Below are positions 9,262-17,825 of a stretch of DNA of 43,689 bases, one piece after another. Both the position numbers and the translations under genes were made by a program. This DNA comes from Arcicella sp043769985 (lineage in GTDB: Bacteria; Bacteroidota; Bacteroidia; Cytophagales; Spirosomataceae), in assembly GCA_043769985.1 (NCBI GenBank), contig JAYVIV010000248.1, positions 1 to 43,689 of the forward strand, written 5' to 3'. Under the pieces are notes generated by a model. It saw only the letters and a program-made list of their open reading frames with translations. It was not told where the DNA came from and searched no databases. Position 1 is the stretch's first letter. Each line of letters starts with the position of its first letter.

Positions 9262-9357
9262 TTGTTATAGGTTATTTGGTTAATAGCCTTTGTTATGAAA
9301 TTGAATTTATAGAAATTTGTATCTTAAATTCAGTAACAAGTAACCAATAACCAAAAA

Positions 9358-9438
9358 GGCATCATAGTTCAACGGATAGAATATTGCTCCACAACGGAAC
9401 GGTTCCTAAACGTTAGATGCGAGCTCTTCAAAGGTATT
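9358..9438 (+). pseudogene. Broken tRNA-Arg(CCT) copy 1
   Basis: The first 26 bases are identical to the intact copy at 9439 (acceptor 5' strand plus D arm). An extra segment of roughly 15 nt (TTGCTCCACAACGGAAC region) then interrupts the anticodon stem before GTTCCTAAACGTT. The 3' half is degraded, with no recognisable T-loop TTCGATT and no 3' acceptor strand. It should not fold as a tRNA. Confidence 0.75.
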
Positions 9439-9510
9439 GGCATCATAGTTCAACGGATAGAATAGACGTTTCCTAAACGTTCGATGCGGGTTCGATTCCC
9501 GCTGAAGCCA
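9439..9510 (+). tRNA. tRNA-Arg (anticodon CCT), with an acceptor-stem mismatch
   Basis: The 72-nt cloverleaf can be drawn by hand. The acceptor is GGCATCA/TGAAGCC, the D stem GTTC/GAAT, and the anticodon stem GACGT/ACGTT with loop TTCCTAA giving anticodon CCT (reads AGG). The T arm is GCGGG-TTCGATT-CCCGC, with discriminator A. CCA is not encoded. One acceptor pair is A4 opposite A69. The 3' strand TGAAGCC would pair perfectly with GGCTTCA, so the 5' strand seems to have changed, and both copies that retain it carry GGCATCA. Confidence 0.85.
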
Positions 9511-9534
9511 CAAATACTTTGATTATGAAAGCAA

Positions 9535-9600
9535 GAATAGACATTTCCTAAACGCTCAATGTGGGCGGGCGGCGTTCCGATTCGATTCCCGCTGAAGCCA
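9535..9600 (+). pseudogene. Broken tRNA-Arg(CCT) copy 3, 3' part with insertion
   Basis: It starts at the D-arm end (GAATAGAC), keeps the CCT anticodon arm (ATTTCCTAAACGC) and ends with the same TTCGATTCCCGCTGAAGCCA as the intact gene. The acceptor 5' strand and most of the D arm are absent. About 15 nt (CGGGCGGCGTTCCGA) is inserted between the T-stem 5' strand and the T loop. It is not functional as a tRNA. Confidence 0.75.
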
Positions 9601-9609
9601 CTTTTTTAT

Positions 9610-9690
9610 GTACCACGATTCTCAATAATCGTTTTTCTTAATATTTTGGAGAATCGTGGTACAAATATTTTACGATTCTGCAGAATCGTA
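9610..9690. repeat. Two REP-like palindromes sharing an ACGATTCT core
   Basis: GTACCACGATTCTC at 9610-9623 pairs perfectly with GAGAATCGTGGTAC at 9649-9662. It is followed by a perfect 20-bp palindrome at 9671-9690 (TACGATTCTGCAGAATCGTA). The half-sites are variants of one motif. The block sits between the tRNA array and the glycosyltransferase start at 9711, so it may also affect that gene's leader. Confidence 0.75.
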
Positions 9691-9710
9691 GTACATTAAA
9701 ATTACCTCTT

Positions 9711-10712
9711 TTGCAAACCTTATCCATTGCCCTCTGTACATACAACGGCTCCAAATTTTTACGAGAACAACTCCAAAGTTTAGCCAGTCAAACTTTACAG
9801 CCCTTTGAAGTCGTTATTACTGACGATTGCTCAAATGATGACACCCTTTCAATTATCCAAGAATTCGATAAGTTGCTGAATATTAAAGTTTTCGTTAACG
9901 ATTATTCTTTAAAAGTTACTAAAAATTTTGAGAAGGCTGTTTCACTTTGCAGCGGCGATCTTATCTTCATGTGCGATCAAGATGACATTTGGCATCCTGA
10001 TAAATTAGCAAAAATTAGTCAATATTTCCAAGATAATCCAACTCAATTAGCGGTATTCTCGGATGCTGAACTGGTGGATGAACAAGGGGTAAATTTGAAT
10101 AAAAACTTCTTTTCGGCAGTACGTTTTCAAGAAACACAAATTCAGGAATTTAAAGAAGGGAAAGTCGTTAAATTGCTCTTGGCGGGTAATCGTTCGGCTG
10201 GGTGTATGATGGCTTTTCGGAAGGAATTGGTTGATAAAATAATCCCGTTTCCAACGCACATTCCTTTAATGATTCACGATAATTGGTTAACAATTGTTGT
10301 GGCAATGTTGGATTCTTTGGGATTAATTGAAGAGAAGCTAATATCCTATCGACAACATAATTTGCAACAAATTGGTACTCGGGAAAAAGAAGTTGGGAAA
10401 ACAGTTACTTTAAAAGATAGATTTTCACGTCCACGAAATGAAAAACTTGCTCCTTTCTTGGAAAAAAGAGACTATTTTTGTGTTTTAAAAGATGCTTTAT
10501 CAGAAAGAATTGAAGCTAACAATTCTAATTTCAAACATTTTGATAAAATTATAAATTATTACGAAACAAGAGGCACACTTTCTACTTTTCATTTAGCGAG
10601 ACTTTGTCCAGTTTTGAACTTATTATTGAAAGGAGATTATCATCGTTACAAAGACCAAGAGGCATCATGGAAAGCACCTTTTGTGGCGGCTTTGGGCGAT
10701 TTAGTAGAATAA
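9711..10712 (+). CDS. Family 2 glycosyltransferase
   Basis: A 333-residue GT-A fold enzyme. The nucleotide-binding start is SIALCTYNGSKFLREQLQSL (5-24), with VVITDDCSNDDT (34-45) and metal-binding CDQDD (88-92) followed by IWHPDKL. These are typical of bacterial rhamnosyl-type GT2 enzymes of polysaccharide or O-antigen assembly. The start must be TTG at 9711, because the beta-strand that opens the fold begins at residue 4 and no in-frame ATG precedes it. Donor and acceptor sugars are unknown. The next glycosyltransferase begins 3 bp after its stop, so the two form an operon. Confidence 0.88.
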   Translation: MQTLSIALCTYNGSKFLREQLQSLASQTLQPFEVVITDDCSNDDTLSIIQEFDKLLNIKVFVNDYSLKVTKNFEKAVSLCSGDLIFMCDQDDIWHPDKLAKISQYFQDNPTQLAVFSDAELVDEQGVNLNKNFFSAVRFQETQIQEFKEGKVVKLLLAGNRSAGCMMAFRKELVDKIIPFPTHIPLMIHDNWLTIVVAMLDSLGLIEEKLISYRQHNLQQIGTREKEVGKTVTLKDRFSRPRNEKLAPFLEKRDYFCVLKDALSERIEANNSNFKHFDKIINYYETRGTLSTFHLARLCPVLNLLLKGDYHRYKDQEASWKAPFVAALGDLVE

Positions 10713-10715
10713 TAT

Positions 10716-11690
10716 ATGAAATTAATATATACAGTCTGTACAGCTAATTATTTATATCAAGCCCTCACAATGGGTGAATCTTTGAAGAAGACTAATCCAG
10801 ATTATGAGCTAATTATTGGGTTAGTGGATAAATTGCCCTTAACAGATTTTGAAATCCCTTATCAAATCATTCCCATTTCGGAAGTTCAGGAAGTAAACTT
10901 ATCGGGTTTCAAAGGTGAATACACAGTGATGGAAGTCGCTACGGCTTGCAAACCCATTTTTGGTTTATACTTGTTTGAAAAATATTCCGATTTAGAGAAA
11001 CTTATCTATTTTGATACAGATTTATGGATAACAGATAGCATCGAACCTATTGAAAAAAATCTTAACTCTCACGACATCATCATCACTCCACACATTACGC
11101 AACCCATTGATTTACAGGAAGAATGGAATGAAAAACAGTTTCTTAATGCTGGATTATACAATACGGGTTTCGTAGGGATGAAGCGGTCTGAAAACACTTT
11201 CAAATTCTTGAATTGGTGGAAAAATCACTTGAAGGATTTTGGGTATTATGATTTTTGCAATGGAATGGGAATTGACCAATTATGCGTAAATTTTGTGCCT
11301 ATTTTTTATGATAAGGTAATGATAGAATATAGCCCAGCTTACAATTTGGCATATTGGAATATTCATGAACGAGAAGTTACTTTCGAGAATGAAAAATATA
11401 AAATTAATGGAAAGGAGAACTTAATGTTTTTTCATTTTAGTGGTTATAGTCCTGATAAACCGAACTTACTTTCAAAACACATAAAGTCCTCAAAAATAAG
11501 TAACTACCCAGTTTTAAATCCTCTTTTCAAGGAATATAATGATGCGTTATTAAAAAACCATTTTCAATTTTTTAAGCAAATAACTCCAGTTTATGGTATA
11601 TATAATCCACCTAAAAAAGAGAAGAATTTTATGGCAAAGTTGATTGAAAAATCCGCTTGGAAGGCGATTAATTTTATTGAGAATTTTTGA
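10716..11690 (+). CDS. Glycosyltransferase (GT8-like/nucleotide-diphospho-sugar transferase)
   Basis: A 324-residue protein that opens with a GT-A strand (IYTVCTANYLYQALTMGESL) and carries the metal-binding DxD in KLIYFDTDLW (D100, D102), followed by the acceptor-side region LNAGLYNTGFVGMK. The overall pattern resembles GT8 and related sugar transferases, but the exact family is not certain. There is no signal peptide or membrane helix. It is directly downstream of the GT2 gene and probably acts in the same glycan pathway. It ends facing pyrD, with a palindromic repeat in the gap. Confidence 0.75.
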   Translation: MKLIYTVCTANYLYQALTMGESLKKTNPDYELIIGLVDKLPLTDFEIPYQIIPISEVQEVNLSGFKGEYTVMEVATACKPIFGLYLFEKYSDLEKLIYFDTDLWITDSIEPIEKNLNSHDIIITPHITQPIDLQEEWNEKQFLNAGLYNTGFVGMKRSENTFKFLNWWKNHLKDFGYYDFCNGMGIDQLCVNFVPIFYDKVMIEYSPAYNLAYWNIHEREVTFENEKYKINGKENLMFFHFSGYSPDKPNLLSKHIKSSKISNYPVLNPLFKEYNDALLKNHFQFFKQITPVYGIYNPPKKEKNFMAKLIEKSAWKAINFIENF

Positions 11691-11707
11691 CATAGTCGTT
11701 GTCCCTT

Positions 11708-11736
11708 GTAGAGATACGGCATTGCCTTGTCTCTAC
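11708..11736. repeat. Imperfect palindrome between convergent genes
   Basis: GTAGAGATACGGCA at 11708-11721 is complementary, with about two mismatches, to TGCCTTGTCTCTAC at 11723-11736, with a one-base centre. It lies in the 57-bp gap between the convergent glycosyltransferase and pyrD genes, so it could serve as a bidirectional terminator or be a REP element. Confidence 0.6.
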
Positions 11737-11747
11737 TCCAACCAATC

Positions 11748-12776
11748 TTACTGCCCTCTCACAATAGCCTGATTTATATCCTTAGCCAATGAAGGCCCTG
11801 CGTAAATAAATCCAGTATAAATCTGAATTAAAGAAGCTCCAGCATTTAATTTTTCAATGGCATCTTCGGGAGAATGAATTCCACCAACACCAATAATTGG
11901 AAACGATTTATTTGACTTTTCTGACAAATATTTAATCACCTCCGTTGAACGTTTTGTGACTGGTTTTCCACTCAATCCACCCATTTCTTTAATTAAATTT
12001 TCTTCTGATATAAGGCCTTCTCGTGAGATGGTGGTGTTTGTAGCAATCACTCCTGCAATATTGGTTTCTTGCACTATTTCAACAATATCATCTAATTGAG
12101 CATCCGTTAAATCTGGGGCAATTTTCAATAGAATTGGTTTTGATTTTACTTTCTTTTCGTTTTCGTTTTGTAAAGTTTGTAGTAATTGTTTCAAAGGCTC
12201 TTTTTCCTGCAACGCTCTCAAATTTGGCGTATTTGGGGAGCTTACATTTACCACAAAATAATCCACAACATCAAATAACTCATGAAAACAAATTAGATAA
12301 TCATCTACTGCATTCTCGTTGGGAGTAACTTTATTTTTACCAATATTTCCCCCAATCAAAATATCACTTTTCCGTTTTCTTAATTGCCCAACTGCTTCTT
12401 TTACACCATCATTATTGAAACCCATTCTATTGATTAATGCTTGGTCTTCTTTCAATCTGAAAAGTCTTGGTTTGTCATTGCCGGCTTGTGCTTTTGGGGT
12501 AAGTGTGCCAATTTCGATAAACCCAAATCCTAAATTTGAAAACTCATCAATCATGACAGCATTTTTATCAAAGCCAGCGGCCAAACCAACGGGATTTTTG
12601 AATTTTAATCCAAAGACTTCACGCTCTAAAGTTGGATGTTCGTAGTGGTAAATTGTTTTAAAAATTTGAGGAACAAAAGGTATTTTAAAAAGGAGCTTTA
12701 TCAGGTTAAAAGTAATATGATGGGCTTTCTCAGCATCAAGTTGAAAAAGAAGTGGTTGAAGAATGTGTTTATACAT
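11748..12776 (-). CDS. pyrD: Dihydroorotate dehydrogenase (quinone), class 2
   Basis: A 342-residue class 2 enzyme that oxidises dihydroorotate to orotate with FMN and passes electrons to the quinone pool. The N-terminal amphipathic segment (1-45), used for membrane attachment, is present. Motifs are GLAAGFDKNA (64-73), IEIGTLTPKAQAGNDKPRLF (87-106), INRMGFNN (115-122) and VVNVSSPNTPNLR (175-187), with the class 2 catalytic serine at S180. Near the end is IIGVGGI, the FMN phosphate site. Length is normal. It is the only pyrimidine gene in the window. Confidence 0.96.
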   Translation of the reverse strand: MYKHILQPLLFQLDAEKAHHITFNLIKLLFKIPFVPQIFKTIYHYEHPTLEREVFGLKFKNPVGLAAGFDKNAVMIDEFSNLGFGFIEIGTLTPKAQAGNDKPRLFRLKEDQALINRMGFNNDGVKEAVGQLRKRKSDILIGGNIGKNKVTPNENAVDDYLICFHELFDVVDYFVVNVSSPNTPNLRALQEKEPLKQLLQTLQNENEKKVKSKPILLKIAPDLTDAQLDDIVEIVQETNIAGVIATNTTISREGLISEENLIKEMGGLSGKPVTKRSTEVIKYLSEKSNKSFPIIGVGGIHSPEDAIEKLNAGASLIQIYTGFIYAGPSLAKDINQAIVRGQ

Positions 12777-12848
12777 TTTGGGATTAAATTTATGCTTATT
12801 TGTAATAGAAACTTTCTATAGAATGGTAAAGTTACGAAACACAAAAGA

Positions 12849-12881
12849 AAACCCTGCAAAAGTTTAGGTTTTGCAGGGTTT
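12849..12881 (-). terminator. Rho-independent terminator of the LolA-like gene
   Basis: Perfect 13-bp stem AAACCCTGCAAAA/TTTTGCAGGGTTT around a 7-nt loop, with T-runs on both sides. It lies 20 bp after the stop of the 12901-13641 gene and before the pyrD start. Confidence 0.85.
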
Positions 12882-12900
12882 TTGAATGCCATTTCTAAAT

Positions 12901-13641
12901 TTACTTTTTTGCTGGCTTCTTGAAAATAGATTCATCTATTTTGGGATTCAGTTTGATTGAATCAGTTTCAATGGTCATTGTTGTGCCGGCAGCCATCGGA
13001 TTCGGAACTTCCATGGTGTGTGGAAAAGTTAAGCCCTCAACTTGTTTAAAATTTGAATAAGAAACTTCTGCTTCAGTATCTTTTCCTTGAATATTTCTCT
13101 TTCCTGATGATTTCAAAATGTAATAATTAGAAGCAGAGAGAAATAGGTTTGAAACATCCCCACTTTTTTCGGTCAATTTTAAATGATAAACATCAACCCC
13201 ATCTAATTTCTCTTTTCCAACTAACTCAACCGTACTCCCACTTTCTTTGTAGTTCAACAGTGAACCTCCCAAATTAACTTGTTTTCTTGACTCTTTGATT
13301 AACGCTCCTGGCATATCCTCTGGCTCACCACTTCCGCCCATCATTGCGGGACTTTGTGACCAACCCGTTTCTCCATCCACAGCAGTAATTATTTCTTGAC
13401 CCATCACAGCTATATCCGACCTAAGACTTTTGCCGTTTACTATCACAATTTTGTTCTCAATATCCATTCCTTGAACATTGAACTTGTTATTCATCTCCAT
13501 TGCCTTCAAAGCCTTCCATTTATCAGCACCACCCATTGCTTCAATGTGTTTTGCGACAATTTCATCGGCGGTTTGTGCAAAAGATATTGCTGAAGTTGCC
13601 AATACTATAAATGCCGAAGCGATAATTTTAGTGAGTTTCAT
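12901..13641 (-). CDS. Secreted LolA-like / outer membrane lipoprotein-sorting family protein
   Basis: A 246-residue protein with a signal peptide (MKLTKIIASAFIVLATSAIS, cleaved near FAQ-TADE). The mature part begins TADEIVAKHIEAMGGADKWK, the usual opening of Bacteroidota proteins of the LolA/LolB-like superfamily, followed by alternating beta strands (MEMNNKFNVQGMDIENKIVI, VYHLKLTEKSG, AEVSYSNFKQVEGLTFPHT). These periplasmic half-barrels may bind lipids, but this subgroup has no demonstrated cargo. It is not the canonical lolA of the Lol pathway as far as I can tell. A strong terminator follows. Confidence 0.75.
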   Translation of the reverse strand: MKLTKIIASAFIVLATSAISFAQTADEIVAKHIEAMGGADKWKALKAMEMNNKFNVQGMDIENKIVIVNGKSLRSDIAVMGQEIITAVDGETGWSQSPAMMGGSGEPEDMPGALIKESRKQVNLGGSLLNYKESGSTVELVGKEKLDGVDVYHLKLTEKSGDVSNLFLSASNYYILKSSGKRNIQGKDTEAEVSYSNFKQVEGLTFPHTMEVPNPMAAGTTMTIETDSIKLNPKIDESIFKKPAKK

Positions 13642-13853
13642 TTTTTTGTTTTAGTTTAAGTTTCGTTTAAAGAAACGGATTATTCTTAATTATATTGAAA
13701 ATTATATACGAAAATTATCATCTCAAAATATATCGTGATAAACGGTAAAATTTCACACTTGAGTATGGCAATATGGTTTATTTCAAAAAATATTAACAAT
13801 CAAGTTTTAAGCTCTATTCATTCCCTCCGCAATCAATAAATGGAGACAAAGTA

Positions 13854-15152
13854 TCAATCGGAAATCATTTCATTATTAAATTCTTCCATCTTCCTCTTCT
13901 TTATGCCCAAACTCCACATAGAAAGGGCAACTAATATTACATAAACAACTGATATACAATAAGATAGAATTATAAAAAAATCCAGATAATTGATACTCTT
14001 CTGAAAAAAGTTTTTGTAAAATAGTACCAAGATGCTCCCGATATATGCATAATAATCTGCAAAAGTTATTAAGAATCCTACCGTTCCAGATTTCTTAAAA
14101 GCTGCAATCATCCTTTCAAAATATAAGCTGTTGCACATAGCATAAGCCATGTAAACTCCCAACCCCAGCGTTGTAAGCCATGCAACAGGTGATAAGATTT
14201 TTTGCTGATAAAGGAGCGTACTTACTCCAATCAAAATGCCTCCTGCCAACATCAATAATTGTATAATCAAAAAGGCTTTATAATTGTTTTGTACCCAACG
14301 CATCGCCGCCATCATCAATAAAACCATGATAGCAATGGGCGTTTCTGTCTGCGTAAAAATGGCGGAATTATTTCCATAACCCAATAATTTCCAAATTTCA
14401 GGCGTGAAATTATCTCTGAATTCTCGGAATGTCGTCAGGAGAACATAAGAACCCACAAAAATGGTCATGCTCAAAGCAAATTCTTTGATAAATGCTTTTC
14501 TATCAGCCCTTTGCATTGGTTTTCTTTCGGTTCGATTTTCCTTATCTTCTTCGGTGGGTGGAGGAATTTGCCCCATCAACCAAACACAAAAACCGAAAGG
14601 AACAATCATAATTCCACCAGCCACGAAAGGCATCCAAAATTGACTAACCTCAAGGCTATTCATTACCCATTTACCAATACTTTTCGCAAATCCTGACCCC
14701 ATAATGAACGATGCAGTTAGGACAGCAACTAACAAATCAGTCGTCTTTCGTCCCTCTAAAAATCCCAAAATTGTACCATAAACCATCCCTAATGGAAGAC
14801 TTGCCAAGAAGATAAAAAAGAGATTATATGGGGCAGGAGTAAGAGCAAAAAACAAATAACAAGCCCAAGATAAACTTATCATTATCAATAAGTTACGTGA
14901 ACGATTTTGCGGTAACATTTCTGAAACATACTTTATTCCCAAGCCCTTAGAAACTGCAAAACCTAACACTTGAGCAGTGATAATGAGTATTTTGAAATTC
15001 ACCCCAAAAAATGCCAAATCTTCATAAGTTGCAGCTGTGTATGCCCGCCTAAAAGGGTAGAAACACATGTAGGTAAAAAAAGCAGTTAAGGAAGCAAATA
15101 AAGTTTGATTAAATGAACTACGACTGATGATTACGTTAAGTTTCTTTAGCAT
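13854..15152 (-). CDS. DUF5690 family membrane protein (MFS-like)
   Basis: A 432-residue polytopic membrane protein with about 10-12 hydrophobic helices. The opening (LFASLTAFFTYMCFYPFRRA, then TYEDLAFFGVNFKILIITAQ) has the look of a major facilitator and agrees with what I recall of DUF5690, a Bacteroidota family of unknown substrate. The central cytoplasmic loop near residue 210 is charged (PPPTEEDKENRTERKPMQR), as in MFS proteins with two six-helix halves. Transport is inferred from the fold and has not been shown. Neighbours give no hint of a substrate. Confidence 0.75.
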   Translation of the reverse strand: MLKKLNVIISRSSFNQTLFASLTAFFTYMCFYPFRRAYTAATYEDLAFFGVNFKILIITAQVLGFAVSKGLGIKYVSEMLPQNRSRNLLIMISLSWACYLFFALTPAPYNLFFIFLASLPLGMVYGTILGFLEGRKTTDLLVAVLTASFIMGSGFAKSIGKWVMNSLEVSQFWMPFVAGGIMIVPFGFCVWLMGQIPPPTEEDKENRTERKPMQRADRKAFIKEFALSMTIFVGSYVLLTTFREFRDNFTPEIWKLLGYGNNSAIFTQTETPIAIMVLLMMAAMRWVQNNYKAFLIIQLLMLAGGILIGVSTLLYQQKILSPVAWLTTLGLGVYMAYAMCNSLYFERMIAAFKKSGTVGFLITFADYYAYIGSILVLFYKNFFQKSINYLDFFIILSYCISVVYVILVALSMWSLGIKKRKMEEFNNEMISD

Positions 15153-15294
15153 GAGATGAATGATTTCTCAAAGATAAGTTTTTGACTGGAATTATGCGGT
15201 TAATGGTAAATAGTGCTTGGTGATTTGAAGTTCAAACGTCTATATATCAACAAGTTACATAAGTAATATTTATAATTGTATTCTTATGAGTAAA

Positions 15295-15330
15295 ACAAAA
15301 AAGGCAAACATCTCTGTTCGCCTTTTTTGT
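15295..15330 (-). terminator. Terminator of the DUF349 gene
   Basis: ACAAAAAAGGC (15295-15305) pairs perfectly with GCCTTTTTTGT (15320-15330), with three further pairs nearer the loop. It lies 13 bp past the DUF349 stop and has T-runs in both directions. Confidence 0.85.
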
Positions 15331-15342
15331 ATAACCAATATT

Positions 15343-17688
15343 TTACTTCGCTTGCTCTTTCAATTTAGCAATTTCCTTCTCTGTCGATTGAATTTTTGCT
15401 TCAACATCCTGACGGAACTTATCTGCATTCTTAGATTTAGCAAAGAACTCTAAGTTATTTCGGTAGGTTGCAATGTCATTTTCAAGTGTTTGAATTTTCC
15501 GTTTTACATCAGAATTTCCACCTCCTGCGTTATTTGAGCTATAGTCTCCACCTCTGTTTGAACTGTAATCTCTGTTTCCACCTCTATCATTTCCACGGTC
15601 GTTGCGTTCAAAACGCTCATTACGTCCGCCACCACTATTTCTTTCAGGACGGTCACGGTCTCCTCTTGGAGGACGAGGACTGTCGGTCATAGTCAACTGC
15701 TCTTTTTCTTTGCTTGATAATTTGCCCATCGCACTCACATACTTATTGATAGCATTGATGTAACGCTTCCCAATCGTCTGCATATCTTTCTTTGGAACAA
15801 ATCCAATTGCCGACCATTCAGTTTTAAATTCAGCCAAACGAGCTGTGTTTGCCCCCTCAACCGATTCCGTTTCGATGGTATCACACAGAGCAGATTTCTT
15901 TTCTAAATTAGCCTCAAAATCTTTTTCAACGTGTTGGTTCTTAGCACGTTTTGCATTAAAAAAGGCATCACAAGCCGTTTTAAATTTCTCGTAAATTGAA
16001 TCTTTATCTTTCTCAGGTACATGACCAATTTCACGGAATTCTTTTTGCAAACGAATCACAGTATTAGTTGCTTCTTGCGACTCGTCCCCACTTTCCAATA
16101 AAGCTTCAACCTCAGTAATGATTGCAGTTTTAGCCACTAAGTTTTCATCACGTTTTGATTCTAAAACCTTAAAGAATTCAGTTTTATTTCGGAAGAAAGT
16201 CTTGATGTCAGCCCAGAATTTATCACTTAGTTCTTTACCTTTTTCTTTCGGCATGAATCCTTTGATTGCATTCCATTGGTCTTGCAAAGCCAAAAGTGAT
16301 TTCGTGCGGTCATTCCATTCTGTAATTGTAGTAGAATTGAATGTTGAAAAAGGCCCGATTAATTCAGCAATTGCTAATTTTAAAGTGTAAACTTGTTCTG
16401 CCTCGGCTTTTGAGGCTTCTCCCTGTTCACGTCGTTTGCCATAAATCAAATCCAAAGCGTCCTTTACTCGTTGCCAAATCAGTTCGTTTTCTTCTTTTGG
16501 AGCTGGTCCAACGTGCTTATATTCTTCAAAAGCAGCCACGGCTTCGTCTAACATCTTGCCCGTAACAGGCTCTGTTTTAGAGGCTTCCGAGATTTTTTCA
16601 ATCTTAGTACATAAGTCAATTTTCTGTTGAAGATTACGCTTGCGGTCGAGTTCCAATAACTCAAAATATATACTTCTATTACTGTAAAAACGATCAACTA
16701 AGGCGTGGAAAGTTTGCCACAACGTATTATTGTGCGGAGAATTAACATTCCCAGCGGCTTTCCATTCGTCTTGAATTTTCTTGAATTCATTAAAACCCGT
16801 TTTAATATGAGCAGGGTCTGAACTGTCCTCACCTTCCACAAGTGTACGCAGTCGGTTAATTAGTTCAGTTTTTTGATTGAAGTTTTTGTCTTTCTCTTTT
16901 TCAATGCTTTGGAAATACTTTGAACGCTCGTCTTTCAAACCTTTAAAAAGTTTGTCAAACTGCTCAACATCAGCATCAAATTTAAAGTCAAAACCTTCTT
17001 CGGAATCTTCATTAGCCTCCTTGAACTTAGCCAAAGCCTCCGCTTTTTCTGTTGCTTTTATTTGCTCAAATAATGGACGAACTTCTTTTAGAGTATCCTC
17101 TGAGCGTCTAAAAGCACCTACTGATGGATTTTCTTTTATATCAGCGGTCAATTTTTCTAAAGAGGCAACAAAATCTTTTTTGCTGAAATTAGAATAATCT
17201 ACTGCCTCCGCTTGCGAAACCGTCTCTTCTGAAACAGCTGATTCAGTTGGCGTTTCAACGGATTCTGAAACTTCCGCTACTGGTTCTGAAACTACTTCTT
17301 CTACGGGCTCAACAACTGGTTCTGGTTTTTCCGTTTCTGGTTCCGAGACTGGCTCTGGCGTAACTTCTTCCACTGGTGCTGGCATTTCAGCAACTGGTTC
17401 AGCAATTTCTACTGCTGATTCAATCGTAATATCTTCAACAGGTTCAGCAACCTCTGAGACTGGTTCAGATACTACCTCAAGTGATTCAGCTATTTCCGCC
17501 ACCGGTTCAATACTTGTTTGTTTTGTAGGTTCAGAGACTTCTGCTGCCTCGCTTACTGGTGAATCTACTTGCTCAGTAGCTTCAGTTGTCTCGATAGCTT
17601 TTGCTTCGATTTCTTCTTTAATTTCTTTTGCTTCTTCGTTAATCATGCGTGCTTTTCGATTTTGAGGCGTTTTGTTTAAATCCAACAA
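15343..17688 (-). CDS. DUF349 repeat protein with acidic N-terminus and RGG-rich tail
   Basis: A 781-residue protein in three parts. Residues 1-165 are a low-complexity acidic Glu/Val/Pro region of degenerate repeats (EPVSEVAEPVE, EPVAEIAESLE). Residues 170-665 hold several DUF349 helical units, each with a pattern like LxxLxxxWKAIGxVPxxxxxxLWxxF (for example FKKIQDEWKAAGNVNSP, LQDQWNAIKGFMPKE, FKTEWSAIGFVPKKD). Residues 670-735 are Arg/Gly/Asp/Ser-rich (RPPRGDRDRPERN, RGNDRGGNRDYSS), followed by a C-terminal coiled coil. DUF349 has no proven function. The RGG-type tail suggests RNA contact, which is inference. The protein has no signal peptide, so it should be cytoplasmic. Confidence 0.88.
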   Translation of the reverse strand: MLDLNKTPQNRKARMINEEAKEIKEEIEAKAIETTEATEQVDSPVSEAAEVSEPTKQTSIEPVAEIAESLEVVSEPVSEVAEPVEDITIESAVEIAEPVAEMPAPVEEVTPEPVSEPETEKPEPVVEPVEEVVSEPVAEVSESVETPTESAVSEETVSQAEAVDYSNFSKKDFVASLEKLTADIKENPSVGAFRRSEDTLKEVRPLFEQIKATEKAEALAKFKEANEDSEEGFDFKFDADVEQFDKLFKGLKDERSKYFQSIEKEKDKNFNQKTELINRLRTLVEGEDSSDPAHIKTGFNEFKKIQDEWKAAGNVNSPHNNTLWQTFHALVDRFYSNRSIYFELLELDRKRNLQQKIDLCTKIEKISEASKTEPVTGKMLDEAVAAFEEYKHVGPAPKEENELIWQRVKDALDLIYGKRREQGEASKAEAEQVYTLKLAIAELIGPFSTFNSTTITEWNDRTKSLLALQDQWNAIKGFMPKEKGKELSDKFWADIKTFFRNKTEFFKVLESKRDENLVAKTAIITEVEALLESGDESQEATNTVIRLQKEFREIGHVPEKDKDSIYEKFKTACDAFFNAKRAKNQHVEKDFEANLEKKSALCDTIETESVEGANTARLAEFKTEWSAIGFVPKKDMQTIGKRYINAINKYVSAMGKLSSKEKEQLTMTDSPRPPRGDRDRPERNSGGGRNERFERNDRGNDRGGNRDYSSNRGGDYSSNNAGGGNSDVKRKIQTLENDIATYRNNLEFFAKSKNADKFRQDVEAKIQSTEKEIAKLKEQAK

Positions 17689-17825
17689 AATCGTTAATAT
17701 GAGAAATACATTTTAATCGGGTTCAACCCGCTGACATACAATTAATTATTTGTGGTATAATTATTTCGATACAAAAATATGTAAAATACTGGGAGTTACG
17801 TACAAATAAAGTTACAAATTTAAAA

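Noticed and set aside
12134..12645. Overlapping plus-strand ORFs inside pyrD
   Set aside because: They are shadows of pyrD, which is strongly conserved on the minus strand.
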